DNA of 64,000 nt, taken from positions 4,650,001 through 4,714,000 of the forward strand of contig CP085829.1 of the NCBI GenBank assembly GCA_020809705.1, in the 5' to 3' direction. The position numbers and the translations under genes are program-made. Each line of letters begins with the position of its first letter. Within the stretch, counting starts at the first letter, position 1. Shown piece by piece: positions 45,341 through 55,318 of the stretch. Origin of the DNA: Calonectria ilicicola. Lineage: Eukaryota > Ascomycota > Sordariomycetes > Hypocreales > Nectriaceae. Under the pieces are notes generated by a model. It was not told the DNA's origin. It saw only the letters and a program-made list of their open reading frames with translations, and searched no databases.

Positions 45341-46685
45341 CTCTTTTGGAAGACGCTGGTTCACTCTTCCAACCCATCAATCTCATCTTCCGATACAGTC
45401 TTATACAGACACTTAAAAAAAAATACAACTCATCCCCATCAAATCACCGTCGACCCCGCGACGCCTCAATTCCAGCTCTGACAATTGTCGGTACCACCGC
45501 TTCCGCCAACGCACCTCACTCATTGTCGCGACAAACTCAAAACCGTTTACAATCAGCACCGTCTCCGGCCCAGGCCAAACCGGAAGCTTAATCGCTTAAT
45601 TCAAAGAATTCGTGAACAGAGGCCTCGACCTGTCTGACTCGCCAAAGCTCTTGCTGCCGTGCTCATCCCGTTCCGGACCCGAACAGGCGCACCTTTCAGT
45701 CTCATCGGCTTCATTGTGCGACGACGCAAGCGAAACTCTCACGTCCCCTTTGGAGTGTCTCTGATTGTCTTCTGCACCCGTAAAACGGCAAGCAGGCAAA
45801 CGCAATCAATTTCGCAAAAGCATCCGACACAAGGACGTTTTTTCCCCCTCTCTCTCTTTCTTGCTCGCCTCTTCGTCCTCCCTTCGCTTCTCTCGCGCCT
45901 CGCGAAACCAAGGCCTTAGGACCCGAAACCGAAACCCGCTCGCCGAAACCAACCAACCCACGCAGCGTGCAACGCATCCTCTGTGTCTCCCTCAGCCACT
46001 GCAAAGCAGCACACAGCGCAAGCAACCTGAGCGACCACTCACCCCGCATCTAGGCCTGTCACCAATCTGTCAGTCCAGTGCATACTGAATCGCGAAAGCG
46101 CCACTCTCAGGCCCAGCCCGCTCCTGGAACAAGAAAGCCCCTGTCGGCCTGCCTGCCCCACTCCAAGCTCCGCTAAAACAGCGCCCTCTCCACGGCCGCT
46201 CCAGCACCCCTGTCCACCTGTGAGTCTACCCACCCCTGCTCGCCGAGCCCGCACACACACCCCACCGCCCACGCCCCCTGCACGCCAGTCTGTGGCACCG
46301 TACCGCACTCAGCCTCGTGGCCCCTCTGCCAAACGTCACCCACTGACGAAAGCCCAACAGCTTGGGTCACTTGTCCTAAACGAGGCACATGGGCGACACC
46401 CGCCAACTCCGTTCACTCTGTCGTGTCTGATATATCAAGCCTCGCGCCCCCGTCACACCCTCACCCTTGCTGTCACCAGTTCACCATCGCTTGGCTTCAC
46501 CAACAAGCACAAGCTTCTTTCCTCTCTTGACTCTTAACTAACATCCATCTTCTCCAAAGTTTGTTGTTGGCCACTTACACCAAAGGGTTGATCCCATTTA
46601 CTTAATACCGACACTCCTCACCAACACCCACCACCACCACCACTTTTACTACAACATCACCACCACCTTTTCTCTCAACCACATC

Positions 46686-46705
46686 CACACACACACACAC
46701 ACACA
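46686..46705 (+). repeat. (CA)10 microsatellite beside the cyclin start codon
   Basis: Ten CA units, then TACAACACA and the ATG. It lies in the predicted 5' UTR immediately before the start. Confidence 0.9.
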
Positions 46706-46714
46706 TACAACACA

Positions 46715-47854
46715 ATGGATTGCTCAAGATTTCTCACCATGGAGGAGCTCAACAAGATTGCCCTCGAGCAATTCGTCTACCAGCCCGTTGGCCGCGACAT
46801 GATCTCATACCTCGCCACTGCCGCTCACAACGTTATCGCATGCGACTCGTCCCTCATGCCACCCGCTCCCGTCGATGCCCGCAACCTTCCTCCATCGCCT
46901 CCCCGGAGCCCGGAGCCCCGCTCTGTTCGATCCGAAGATGGCGGTCTTCCCACTCTTGAGGAGTTCATCACCCAGCTCGTTGTCTCTTCCAACGTCCAGG
47001 TCCCCACTCTCATGTCAACGCTTGTCTACCTCACCCGCCTCAAGTCCAAGCTCCAGCCCATGGCCCGCGGTCTGCGATGCACCACCCACCGCATCTTCCT
47101 TGCTGCTCTCATCCTCGCTGCCAAGTACCTCAACGACAGCTCGCCCAAGAACAAGCACTGGGCCAACTACTCCAACATTAACACTGAGACTTACAACTTT
47201 GGCTTCAGCCGCACTGAGGTCAACCTGATGGAGAAGCAGCTCCTCTTCCTTCTCGAGTGGGACCTCCGCATCACTGAGGAGGACCTCTACCGCGAGCTTG
47301 ACAACTTCCTTGAGCCTCTTCGCTTAAAGATTGCCGAGCGCCACGCCCGCAAGATTCGACACCGCGAGGAGAAGCGCCGCCAACAGGAGATCTACGCCGC
47401 TTCCACTCGATACCCCAGCCCTCCCGCTTCTCGAGGCCACTCCCGCTCTCGCCAGGCTTCTCCCGAGTACACCCACGCTCGCACTCACTCGCACACCCGA
47501 ACTCTCAGCAACCCCATCACCCCTCCTGGCCTCACCTACAGCAGCTCCTCCAGCTCTTACGCATCATCGGTCGCCTCCAGCCGGGCCTACTCCCGCGCCA
47601 CCACCCCTCTCGAGTCCGAGTCTGATGCCTCTTACATCTACGAGACCCAGCAGGGCAGCCTCTACGAGTCTCCTGTCCAGATCGTTCCCGATGTCGACTA
47701 CCCCAAGTCCCGCTCCGCCAGCAACCGCATGCTCCCCTACGAGATCTCCGCCGATGAGTACCAGCAGCTTCACGAGGCACAGGCCAAGAAGCAGCGCTCG
47801 ACAAAGCGCGGCATGTGGGGACGCCTCCTCGGTGGTGCCGTCACTGTGCGATAA
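46715..47854 (+). CDS. PCL/PHO80-type cyclin (partner of a PHO85-like CDK)
   Basis: Single exon, 379 residues. The cyclin box (about residues 78-205) contains LEEFITQLVVSSNVQVPTLM, LVYLTRLKSKL, TTHRIFLAALILAAKYLNDS and NKHWANYSNI. Its last helix carries FSRTEVNLMEKQLLFLLEWDL. This is the signature of Pcl1/Pcl2-class cyclins, which direct PHO85-type kinases in G1, morphogenesis and nutrient response. The C-terminal half is disordered, with Arg/Ser/Pro/His-rich repeats (SRGHSRSRQAS, HARTHSHTRT) and many SP/TP sites, and ends with a basic tail. No destruction box was recognised with certainty. Codon use is strongly C-ending, consistent with high expression. CDK1 lies 10.6 kb upstream on the same strand, but this cyclin class normally pairs with PHO85, not CDK1. 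Confidence 0.92.
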   Translation: MDCSRFLTMEELNKIALEQFVYQPVGRDMISYLATAAHNVIACDSSLMPPAPVDARNLPPSPPRSPEPRSVRSEDGGLPTLEEFITQLVVSSNVQVPTLMSTLVYLTRLKSKLQPMARGLRCTTHRIFLAALILAAKYLNDSSPKNKHWANYSNINTETYNFGFSRTEVNLMEKQLLFLLEWDLRITEEDLYRELDNFLEPLRLKIAERHARKIRHREEKRRQQEIYAASTRYPSPPASRGHSRSRQASPEYTHARTHSHTRTLSNPITPPGLTYSSSSSSYASSVASSRAYSRATTPLESESDASYIYETQQGSLYESPVQIVPDVDYPKSRSASNRMLPYEISADEYQQLHEAQAKKQRSTKRGMWGRLLGGAVTVR

Positions 47855-48290
47855 GCGAACAGGCATGCCCATGCTCGCAAACAACTACCTATCAATGCAT
47901 CTTCTCGGCGTTCACGGACCAAGTTTTTTGGAATCAGATTTGCATTTCGTCTTATCAAAAAGAAGTTGGCATGGCGTTGGCTGCTTTTTTTACCTGGGGC
48001 TTGCTTTTTGTTTTGACATTATAAACCGAGATACACCACTGGTGGCGCAATGTCTCTGAAGCATTTTTCATTTGTCCTACACCACACTCGTGTTTTATCT
48101 ACAAAGCCTTTTCTTTATCATCTGTACTCTCTATGGTTGTTTCCAATATCTGATGGAAACTCGGCGTTTATTAACAGGTTGCAATTTTTTGGATTTTTGA
48201 TTTTTGGATGGCAAGGGGATACCGGTCAACAGGCGGACACACGGAGAAAGGGGAGCATTCAAAGGGGAATTTTGGGAATTGTGCTACAGG

Positions 48291-48311
48291 CACACACACA
48301 CACACACACAC
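48291..48311 (+). repeat. (CA)n microsatellite
   Basis: 21 nt of perfect CA repeat downstream of the cyclin gene. Confidence 0.9.
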
Positions 48312-49439
48312 GGCCGGGTTCATGACATGGGGGATTTTGGCAAATGCATTGGATAGCATGGTCACTGCGACGTTTCAGGGAAAGGGACGAAATGCAACGG
48401 GCTAGTGGAGTAATTGGTAGAAAAATTAAGATGTCATCCCGCATTTTCTTTTCGCGAAAGCATCCAGAATCAATCAATCCCTGGCGCTCGGCCGTTTTGA
48501 AGTGACTAAAATAACCACCAACCTTGACAGCCTATGATGGGTGCCTCGTGTGAGCCTGCTTGTCTCATCCCGACACCATCAATGCGATTGCGTGGGAAGA
48601 GACATTTTTCTCATTTGACAGAGGTTGTTTCGAGCTGCCTTGTACGGCGCCTACCAGTCAGCCTCGGTCGCCATTGAATGCGAATATCACAGCCCCCTTG
48701 GGACGGATGGCGATTTCGTGCAGCAGCGTTGCATGTCCCGTTGAGGTTGGTTCTGCCGCGTGGTTGGCTGCATCAGTAGTTGAGTTATCCGTTTTGGGCA
48801 GTGCAACGAATCTGGTAGGCTGAGCTGGACAGGGGGGGGGGCAAGGGAGGAGGAGGGGGAAGGGCTCCACATCACAAGACAAGCACAAGAAAGGCAAAAA
48901 AAAAAGAAAACGAATTAACGTTAACGGCACCCGTCAACTGTTGAGCCCAGGGAGACAAAGAGCAGAGACGGAACAGAGCGTCTGTTTTTCGCAAACGGGG
49001 GTGTCCGAGTGACACACACACACACATGCGAGGACGACTCTCAATCCTCCGAACATGAAAAAACGCGCAAATCAGATCCCGTGCGAAACCGGGCGTATAC
49101 GACAAAGCAGCATGGAGTGAACGGGCCTGTAGCCAAAACCATAGCGGCCATTGAACTTGTCAAACCGAAAATAAACCACGGAAATGTTCGTCTCGCTCGA
49201 GCCTCTCTGGGGCCCCTTCTATCTTCTCTCTGCTTTCTTTCCCCTTTGTTCTCCCCTCTCTTCTCTCCGCCTTCCCACTTCCCGAACAGGGCCTCGTCTG
49301 GCTCAAACCGTATTGGATATACGACCTTGACTCGGACTCGTCCCGATCAGATGAAAAAAAAAAAAGACGAAGCATGCAGGTGCATTTGTCTGACTGGGAT
49401 CCCCTGGTGGAATGGACGAAAAAGAAGTGCCAGGGTGGC

Positions 49440-49590
49440 TTGGGGGGCGTCGCGGGGAGGGGGGGGGAGATGCGTTGCAGCGCTCCAATGCGATGTACGT
49501 ACGCATTGTTGCGTGTGTCTGCGTGGCGTCGCGGTAGGGGGGGATGGACGGGCAGATACGGGGGGGCGGGCAGACCAACGCAAGCAGAAG
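49440..49590 (+). repeat. Cluster of poly-G tracts
   Basis: Several G5-G9 runs within 150 bp on the plus strand, enough to satisfy G-quadruplex rules repeatedly. Confidence 0.7.
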
Positions 49591-50555
49591 GGGGGGAGAG
49601 AGGAACGCCAATATCAGCCGTAGTATAAGGGGCGCCGCATAGCAGGAAAAAGCCATTGGGAAGCTGAAAAAAAAAAATGAAACATTATCGCCACGCCCGT
49701 CGAAATAGGAGAGAGAGTCATGATGGTGGGTGAAGCCCTTGGAGAGGAGGGGGGGGGAGCAAAACGAAGGGACGCATTGCATCTCAACCGTACACATTAC
49801 AGCTGCACACACGCAAGATTAGGTTGGGGTAGGATTTTCTGCAAAGAATAGGGAATCCCTCATTTCTGCGCCCATCTTGTTGCTTTTCTTGGAAACCCTC
49901 CGACATAAGCGAGCAATGTAGAATGTGTGGAAATGCATTTTTGTTATTATTATTTTTCTTTTCTTTTCTTTCTTTTTTGTTTGTGCTACCTGACTTGTCG
50001 TTTGTTTACTTCTTTGCATCTCTACGTGTGACCCTACCTGCATCCACCAGGTGGGATTATTGGGGGCGACGGAAGCCAAGCGGAGATGAAAAATAGCATG
50101 CACGATGGATCGAGGTTCCTTTTAGCATCTTTCCCTCTTTTGGGGGCCATACCATGCTTCGGGACCGAGTGATTGAGGGGACGATTCCGAGTCCCGAGGG
50201 GCTGAGTCGACTTTGGTGGAGTTTTTTCGTCCATGAGACGAATATAGTCTATTTTGAATGGGGACACATAATCTGACCATTACGAACAAAGCAATGAGGC
50301 ATGTTTAGCTGCGTTGTGTGTGGATAACCGAACTGTTATTTTCGACGTGGGCTAATGAGCGTGCTGCGTTTTCCCAACCAGTAGACATAAACCTCGTAAC
50401 GCGTAATTAAAGCATAGTGTTGAAAAAACAAAATAATACGGCCTTGTCTTCGTTTACAACTCCACCAACTCGTTTGTTACACCCTCAATCCCAGCTCTCA
50501 GCTCCCACCCCAAGCTCCAGGTCCCCGCGCCCGCGCAGATGCAGCGCGATAGGGC

Positions 50556-53500
50556 TTACTCCTCCTCGCCAACAACCTTGCTGCACCGGAACCCCACCCC
50601 AGGAATCCCCGTCCGCAGAGTCAAGCTGCTCAGGACCACGCTGATGCTTGACAGCGCCATCGCCAGCGCCGCCCACACGGGATCCAGCCGCACGTGCTCT
50701 CCCGTAGATGTGGTCAGCGGCCAAAAGCACCCGGCCGCCACAGGCACCGCGAGCATGTTGTAGACGATGGCCCAGGCAAAGTTGGTGCGGATGCGTCGGA
50801 ATACCGCCCGGCTGAGGTCGAGTAGCGTAACGACGGCGCCCAATCGCGAGGTTGCCAGAACGAAGGCCGCGCTGCTGATCGCCACATCACTGCCTGATCC
50901 GATGGCGATGCCAACATCCGCCGTTGCCAGCGCTGGTGCGTCATTGATGCCGTCGCCCACCATGGCCACCATGGCCCGCCGCGTCGTCGAGTTGCGTGCG
51001 TGGAGCGAGGCTTGCAGGCCCGAGATGTGAGCTGCCTTGTCCGAGGGAAGGACCTCAGCGAGGACATTCTCTGCGGGGATGCCCACGCGCTCCGCCACGG
51101 CGCGGGCCGTTGTTATGTTGTCACCGGAGAGCATCCAGACCTGGACTCCGCGGGACATGAGGGCACTGATGACGGAGCTGGCTTCCTGGCGAATGGGGTC
51201 CGAAATGGATAGGGCTGCGGCAAGTGTCCAAGTCTTACCATCCGTAGGCTTAGTGGCCACGAGAGCAATAGACTTGGCTTCGCACTTCCAGGCTGCTAGC
51301 AGAGAGGACACGCGAGATGACACCGAGACTGAGTAGTCTTGCATCAAAACCTCATTGCCCACTATCATGTCGAAACCCCCATCTTCATTTTTCGTATCGG
51401 TGTAAGTCGCCTTCATTCCTCTTCCAGGCAACTCCTCGAGACCTTCAACCTCGGCAGACCGAGTACTAGCTCCGCAGAATGCAACAATTGCTTTAGCAAT
51501 AGGATGGCTACTGCTCTCCTCAACTGCCTTGAGGACGGACAGAAGCTGTTCCCGTTCCTCCTCCCGTGATGAATTCTGGTCTGGGAATATGGCAGCATCT
51601 GTAATCTGTGGATTTCCACCTTCTGTGAGAGTGCCAGTCTTGTCAAACACGACACAGTCAATCTTGCTAGCCTTTTCAAAAGCCTCGCCACCTCCTTTGG
51701 CGAGAATGCCATGTTTGGCTGCAATCCCGCCTCCAACAAAAATGGCTGTTGGCGCTGCAAGCCCGAGACCACAAGGGCAAGCAACAACGAACACGGCGAT
51801 GGCAAACTGCAAAGAAAATGCCACCCAGCCGCCTGCTGCGCTTACTTCCTCGTCAGGGATAACGTTGGAGAAGCCAAGAATCATCCAAACAATCCATGTG
51901 ACGATGGCGATTAACGTGATGATTGGCACAAAGTAGGTTGTCAAGAGATCAGCAAGCTGCTCGATAGGGGCACGTTTAGTTTGGCCTTCCCGAACAACTT
52001 CGACAATCTTGTCAAGCATAGAGGTTCCCGATGTTCCTGTTACGCGCACAGTAACGGCGGATGCCTGGTTTACAGTACCGGTAAAGACTTGGTCTCCTTC
52101 TCCCTTCTTGATAGGACGAGATTCGCCAGTGAGGCTTGACTCATCAAAAGTAGATTCTCCGGCGGTAATAATTCCATCTGCAGCCGGCGAGGCTCCGTGT
52201 GGCACTCTGATAATGTCGCCAAATTCTAGCTGGTCAACGGGGACAGTTGAAGTCACTTGAGCCCCTGTATTGTCCCTTTCCACCAAAAGGGCCGTCGTCG
52301 GACGCAGCTTTCCGAGCATCTCGACTGCGTCGCCAGCCTTGGACTTGCTATAACTCTCAATCAACTTGCCCGCAAGTAGAAAGAGTGTCAAAAACACAAC
52401 CGAGTCAAAGTACATTTCTGAGCCAGACTTGTCGTGGTGGTTTCTATTCCGAATGGCAATAGCAATCATTTGCGCAATAGAAGAAAAGTATGCAATGCTC
52501 GTACCCAGCGAGATTAGCATGTTCATGCTCCCAAACTTCCAAAATCGTTGCAAGATAGGAATTCTGCTCCCAGGCCGCCACATGCTCATGACCTCCTTGA
52601 TAGCCCGGAGGTGAAAGATGTCGGCAGCGAAAAAGTATACTGGAGTGGCAAGAATGCACATAGAAATATCGAGGCGACTTAATCCCGAAAGCCATGGCTG
52701 CATGAGAAACATGCGTTCTGGATTTGATTTGGGTAGCAGTGTCATGTAAACTATGCCCAGGACAAAGGTAGGTATGGCAACGATTATTGTAAGAATTTCG
52801 CGTTTGATCAGAGCTCGGTGATGTTTGGCTCTGATGGCCTTGGACCGCTCCTCGAGTGAGGGCGGATGGTGTATCGAAGCATGCAGAGATGCGTCTGTGG
52901 CCTCAATAGCCTGCAATATTTGTCTAATGGTAAAGTGAGGTGCCTCTGGTTTATAATAAAGCTTGAGAATAGGTTTTTGAGCAGACGCCTCTTGAATAAT
53001 CTCAAGTCGATGCTGACCCAGGCTTGTCAAGGTCGCACTGATCCGCTCAGGGCAGCGAGAGCAAAAGATGCCGTCAATCTTAATCTCCACTTCTCTACCC
53101 TCTCCAGACCCCTTTTCTTCGTTGAGGTCGATGACATTGTTGATTGTGGCATCGTATCCCAAGTCTTCGATTGCCTCAGCAATGTCTTGAGTCCGATCGT
53201 GGTCTGTGTAATCGATCGAGGCGCTGTTTCCAACTAGATTCACGACAACACGGGAGATCCAAGGGATCTTTTCGAGTTCCTCAGTTATGGTGTTGGAGCA
53301 GACCGCGCAGGTCATGCCGCCAATAGACACTGTTGCTCGCCATATTGACGGTTCGTCTGTTTGAGTAACAACTTGCCGCAGGGGGTGAGGAGAGTATTTC
53401 GTATCGATCGATTCGGTGCTGGTTGTGTTGATTTTGGACAAGGCGTTGGCGTCCCTTTTTTCGAGCGACATGTGCTGTTGCGAGGCTTCCGAGCGGCATG

Positions 53501-53921
53501 CCGCGCAGTTCTTCAAGTGGGCGGCCTTGGCCGACTCCAACATCGAGGAAGGCTGCTTTCGCTGGCGCCAAGAGCGAAGCCAGGTGTTGAGGGAGATGCT
53601 TGACTGATTCATGTTGCGATGACTGCTCTCGCCCAGTTCAACTGGCGATGCGCATTCTAGATCATCAGCGACGTTGGCCGAAGTGCGCACTGCGCCAACG
53701 TCGAATCCGGCGTCTTGCAGCGTCTTCTGCATGCGGCTAACCGAAGCAACAGAGTCGTCCCTGTGCTCGACGGTTACGACAGATGTGACGAGGTTTGGTG
53801 ATACCCACAACACATGGTCGCCGTATGCCGCTTTCAGCAGAGAGCAAATGGCAGCCACGCAAGACGGGCAGTGCAGGTTGTGCAGCAGGTACGATGTTGT
53901 AACGACTTCGGCCGGCGGCAT
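50556..53921 (-). CDS. P1B-type copper-transporting ATPase (Ccc2/CrpA family)
   Basis: Pumps Cu(I) across a membrane, either into the secretory pathway for cuproenzymes or out of the cell. Single exon, 1121 residues from MPPAEVV. The frame stays open 73 codons further upstream, but that extension is T-rich and not protein-like. Three metal-binding HMA domains are present: HNLHCPSC (C18, C21), GMTCAVC (about 200) and GIFCSRC (about 281). Membrane helices follow. TGES lies in the actuator (about 596); the ion-path motif ACPCGLG is at about 714; the phosphorylated Asp is in DKTGTLTEGG (about 757). SSHPIAKA binds nucleotide, and GDGINDAP is at about 988. The last helices keep YN and MxxSSxSVVxSS, the Cu(I)-specific set. 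Whether it is the Golgi pump or a plasma-membrane detoxifier cannot be told from the sequence. Confidence 0.95.
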   Translation of the reverse strand: MPPAEVVTTSYLLHNLHCPSCVAAICSLLKAAYGDHVLWVSPNLVTSVVTVEHRDDSVASVSRMQKTLQDAGFDVGAVRTSANVADDLECASPVELGESSHRNMNQSSISLNTWLRSWRQRKQPSSMLESAKAAHLKNCAACRSEASQQHMSLEKRDANALSKINTTSTESIDTKYSPHPLRQVVTQTDEPSIWRATVSIGGMTCAVCSNTITEELEKIPWISRVVVNLVGNSASIDYTDHDRTQDIAEAIEDLGYDATINNVIDLNEEKGSGEGREVEIKIDGIFCSRCPERISATLTSLGQHRLEIIQEASAQKPILKLYYKPEAPHFTIRQILQAIEATDASLHASIHHPPSLEERSKAIRAKHHRALIKREILTIIVAIPTFVLGIVYMTLLPKSNPERMFLMQPWLSGLSRLDISMCILATPVYFFAADIFHLRAIKEVMSMWRPGSRIPILQRFWKFGSMNMLISLGTSIAYFSSIAQMIAIAIRNRNHHDKSGSEMYFDSVVFLTLFLLAGKLIESYSKSKAGDAVEMLGKLRPTTALLVERDNTGAQVTSTVPVDQLEFGDIIRVPHGASPAADGIITAGESTFDESSLTGESRPIKKGEGDQVFTGTVNQASAVTVRVTGTSGTSMLDKIVEVVREGQTKRAPIEQLADLLTTYFVPIITLIAIVTWIVWMILGFSNVIPDEEVSAAGGWVAFSLQFAIAVFVVACPCGLGLAAPTAIFVGGGIAAKHGILAKGGGEAFEKASKIDCVVFDKTGTLTEGGNPQITDAAIFPDQNSSREEEREQLLSVLKAVEESSSHPIAKAIVAFCGASTRSAEVEGLEELPGRGMKATYTDTKNEDGGFDMIVGNEVLMQDYSVSVSSRVSSLLAAWKCEAKSIALVATKPTDGKTWTLAAALSISDPIRQEASSVISALMSRGVQVWMLSGDNITTARAVAERVGIPAENVLAEVLPSDKAAHISGLQASLHARNSTTRRAMVAMVGDGINDAPALATADVGIAIGSGSDVAISSAAFVLATSRLGAVVTLLDLSRAVFRRIRTNFAWAIVYNMLAVPVAAGCFWPLTTSTGEHVRLDPVWAALAMALSSISVVLSSLTLRTGIPGVGFRCSKVVGEEE

Positions 53922-55318
53922 GATCGAGACTGATTTGCAGACACAAGTAAAACAGAGGCTCAGACAATGGAATGCTGAATCGTATGCCGAGGGGCAAGTG
54001 AACACCACCACGATCAACTTCTTATAAGCCACTGTCCACTGGCCTACAAGGGTGTCGGGGGTGGATGACGAAACTCGTTTTTTTTTTAACTTCGGAGATA
54101 ACCCGTTTGAAAGGGGGAAAAAAGAGAATAGGATTTGCAATCAAGGTACAGAGAGTTAAGCGCCGTTTGTTTGCCATTGTTCAAACATCCGGGTGGGTGG
54201 TTTAATACTTTTCTCCCCTGAACAGCCAAAAATCCGCACAAATGTCGCAAGCCAGGCCTATCATGGTGGCGGTTGCTTAGTGCATGCAGCCAAATCGAGA
54301 CGTTTCAGCGGCACAAATCGCTCCAGCAGTGCGGGACGCGTGTATTGGGCAAAACTGACAACTATACTGGCGGCTATTTCTCCTTCATTACAGCTGGGCG
54401 CGCACGCACACACGGGTAAGGTAGACTTCTCGCGACGTTGTCAAATGACACTTAGAAAAAAAAAAAAAGCTTTCAACCTAGAAAAAACCTTAGGTTTGGA
54501 CTGGCGGCGTCGGCAGTAAACTCACCAGATGCCGTCCAAACGGGTGGGGAAACGGCCCGCCCGCCGGAATGCACACTAGCGCCTCCACGGCGCACACAAC
54601 GGGCTAGACCGTTCGTGCGGCCTTTGTGCGGCGTCGATCAGCTGAGACGACGTCGCTGAAACGTGGTAGACGTGCCGGCGGTGACGGCCATTACAACACA
54701 GTATGCTTTTTTGGAAGATTGTGCTAGAATCTGTTCACTGATGTGGAGAGATGAAATCGGTGAATAAGCAAATGAACAGCTGTGAATATAAGAATTTTTA
54801 TTCTTTTTATTCTATTTTCACTATTAAACCCACTATTTTAAGACCCTTGAGTTTTCTAGCGTCGAAAATGAATAAGTCACAGGAGCACAAATCTCTCAAA
54901 CGGTGCACAAGTCTCGGTTGAATGGGTGCACTCATGACGTTGTGCGACATGCCAAAGCATTACTCAGCACGGCAAAAAGAAGCAAGGAATAGAACAAACT
55001 GGAAGATCCAGGAGTTGGCATTCAAACTAACTAGCATCATGTGATTTTGAGAAAAAGCACTATGCGAATTAATACATTATTAAGAACAAACAATCAATAA
55101 ATAAATAAATAATTAAGACATGGATAAGAAAACGTGAATAAATGAATGAAAGATATCCTAGGCCCGGAATTTCAATGCCGCTGTCCTAATCCATAAAACA
55201 ATACAATGCGGGGGGGAGGATTAATGAGTGTATGAATAACGATACAAATCCCAGGACCAGTAACCTACCGTGCGCCCATCCCAACAAACTCCTTGATTCA
55301 TTATTATACCGTCGTGAA
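53922..55318. other. Intergenic: copper ATPase promoter, HET gene 3' flank
   Basis: No gene seen. The left half is the ATPase promoter and leader; the right half is AT-rich, with a TAAATAAATAAATAA run near 55095-55112. Confidence 0.5.

Larger units (their letters stand above)
44901..46714 (+). promoter_or_regulatory. Cyclin gene promoter and long C-rich leader
   Basis: About 1.8 kb of sequence rich in C, A and T leads to the cyclin start codon. A TATAAAA lies at 45334-45340. ATG triplets are scarce in the last 160 bases. A (CA)10 repeat at 46686-46705 ends 9 nt before the start codon. Transcription from the TATA box would give a leader of over 1 kb. The leader length is inference. Confidence 0.45.
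47855..50555. other. Intergenic between cyclin and copper ATPase (converging)
   Basis: 2.7 kb with no supportable gene; the flanking genes converge on it. It has CA repeats at 48291-48311 and 49012-49026, G-rich runs clustered at about 49440-49590 with several G7-G9 tracts, and a T-rich segment at about 49930-49980. Confidence 0.5.

Noticed and set aside
34908..46714. CDK1 and the downstream cyclin as a functional pair
   Set aside because: The cyclin is of the PCL/PHO80 class, which normally binds PHO85-type kinases; a 10.6-kb gap and separate promoters argue against a functional unit.
53922..54140. N-terminal extension of the copper ATPase to 54140
   Set aside because: The extra 73 codons are T-rich, run through an A/T homopolymer and do not resemble a protein; the MPPAEVV start precedes the first metal-binding domain directly.
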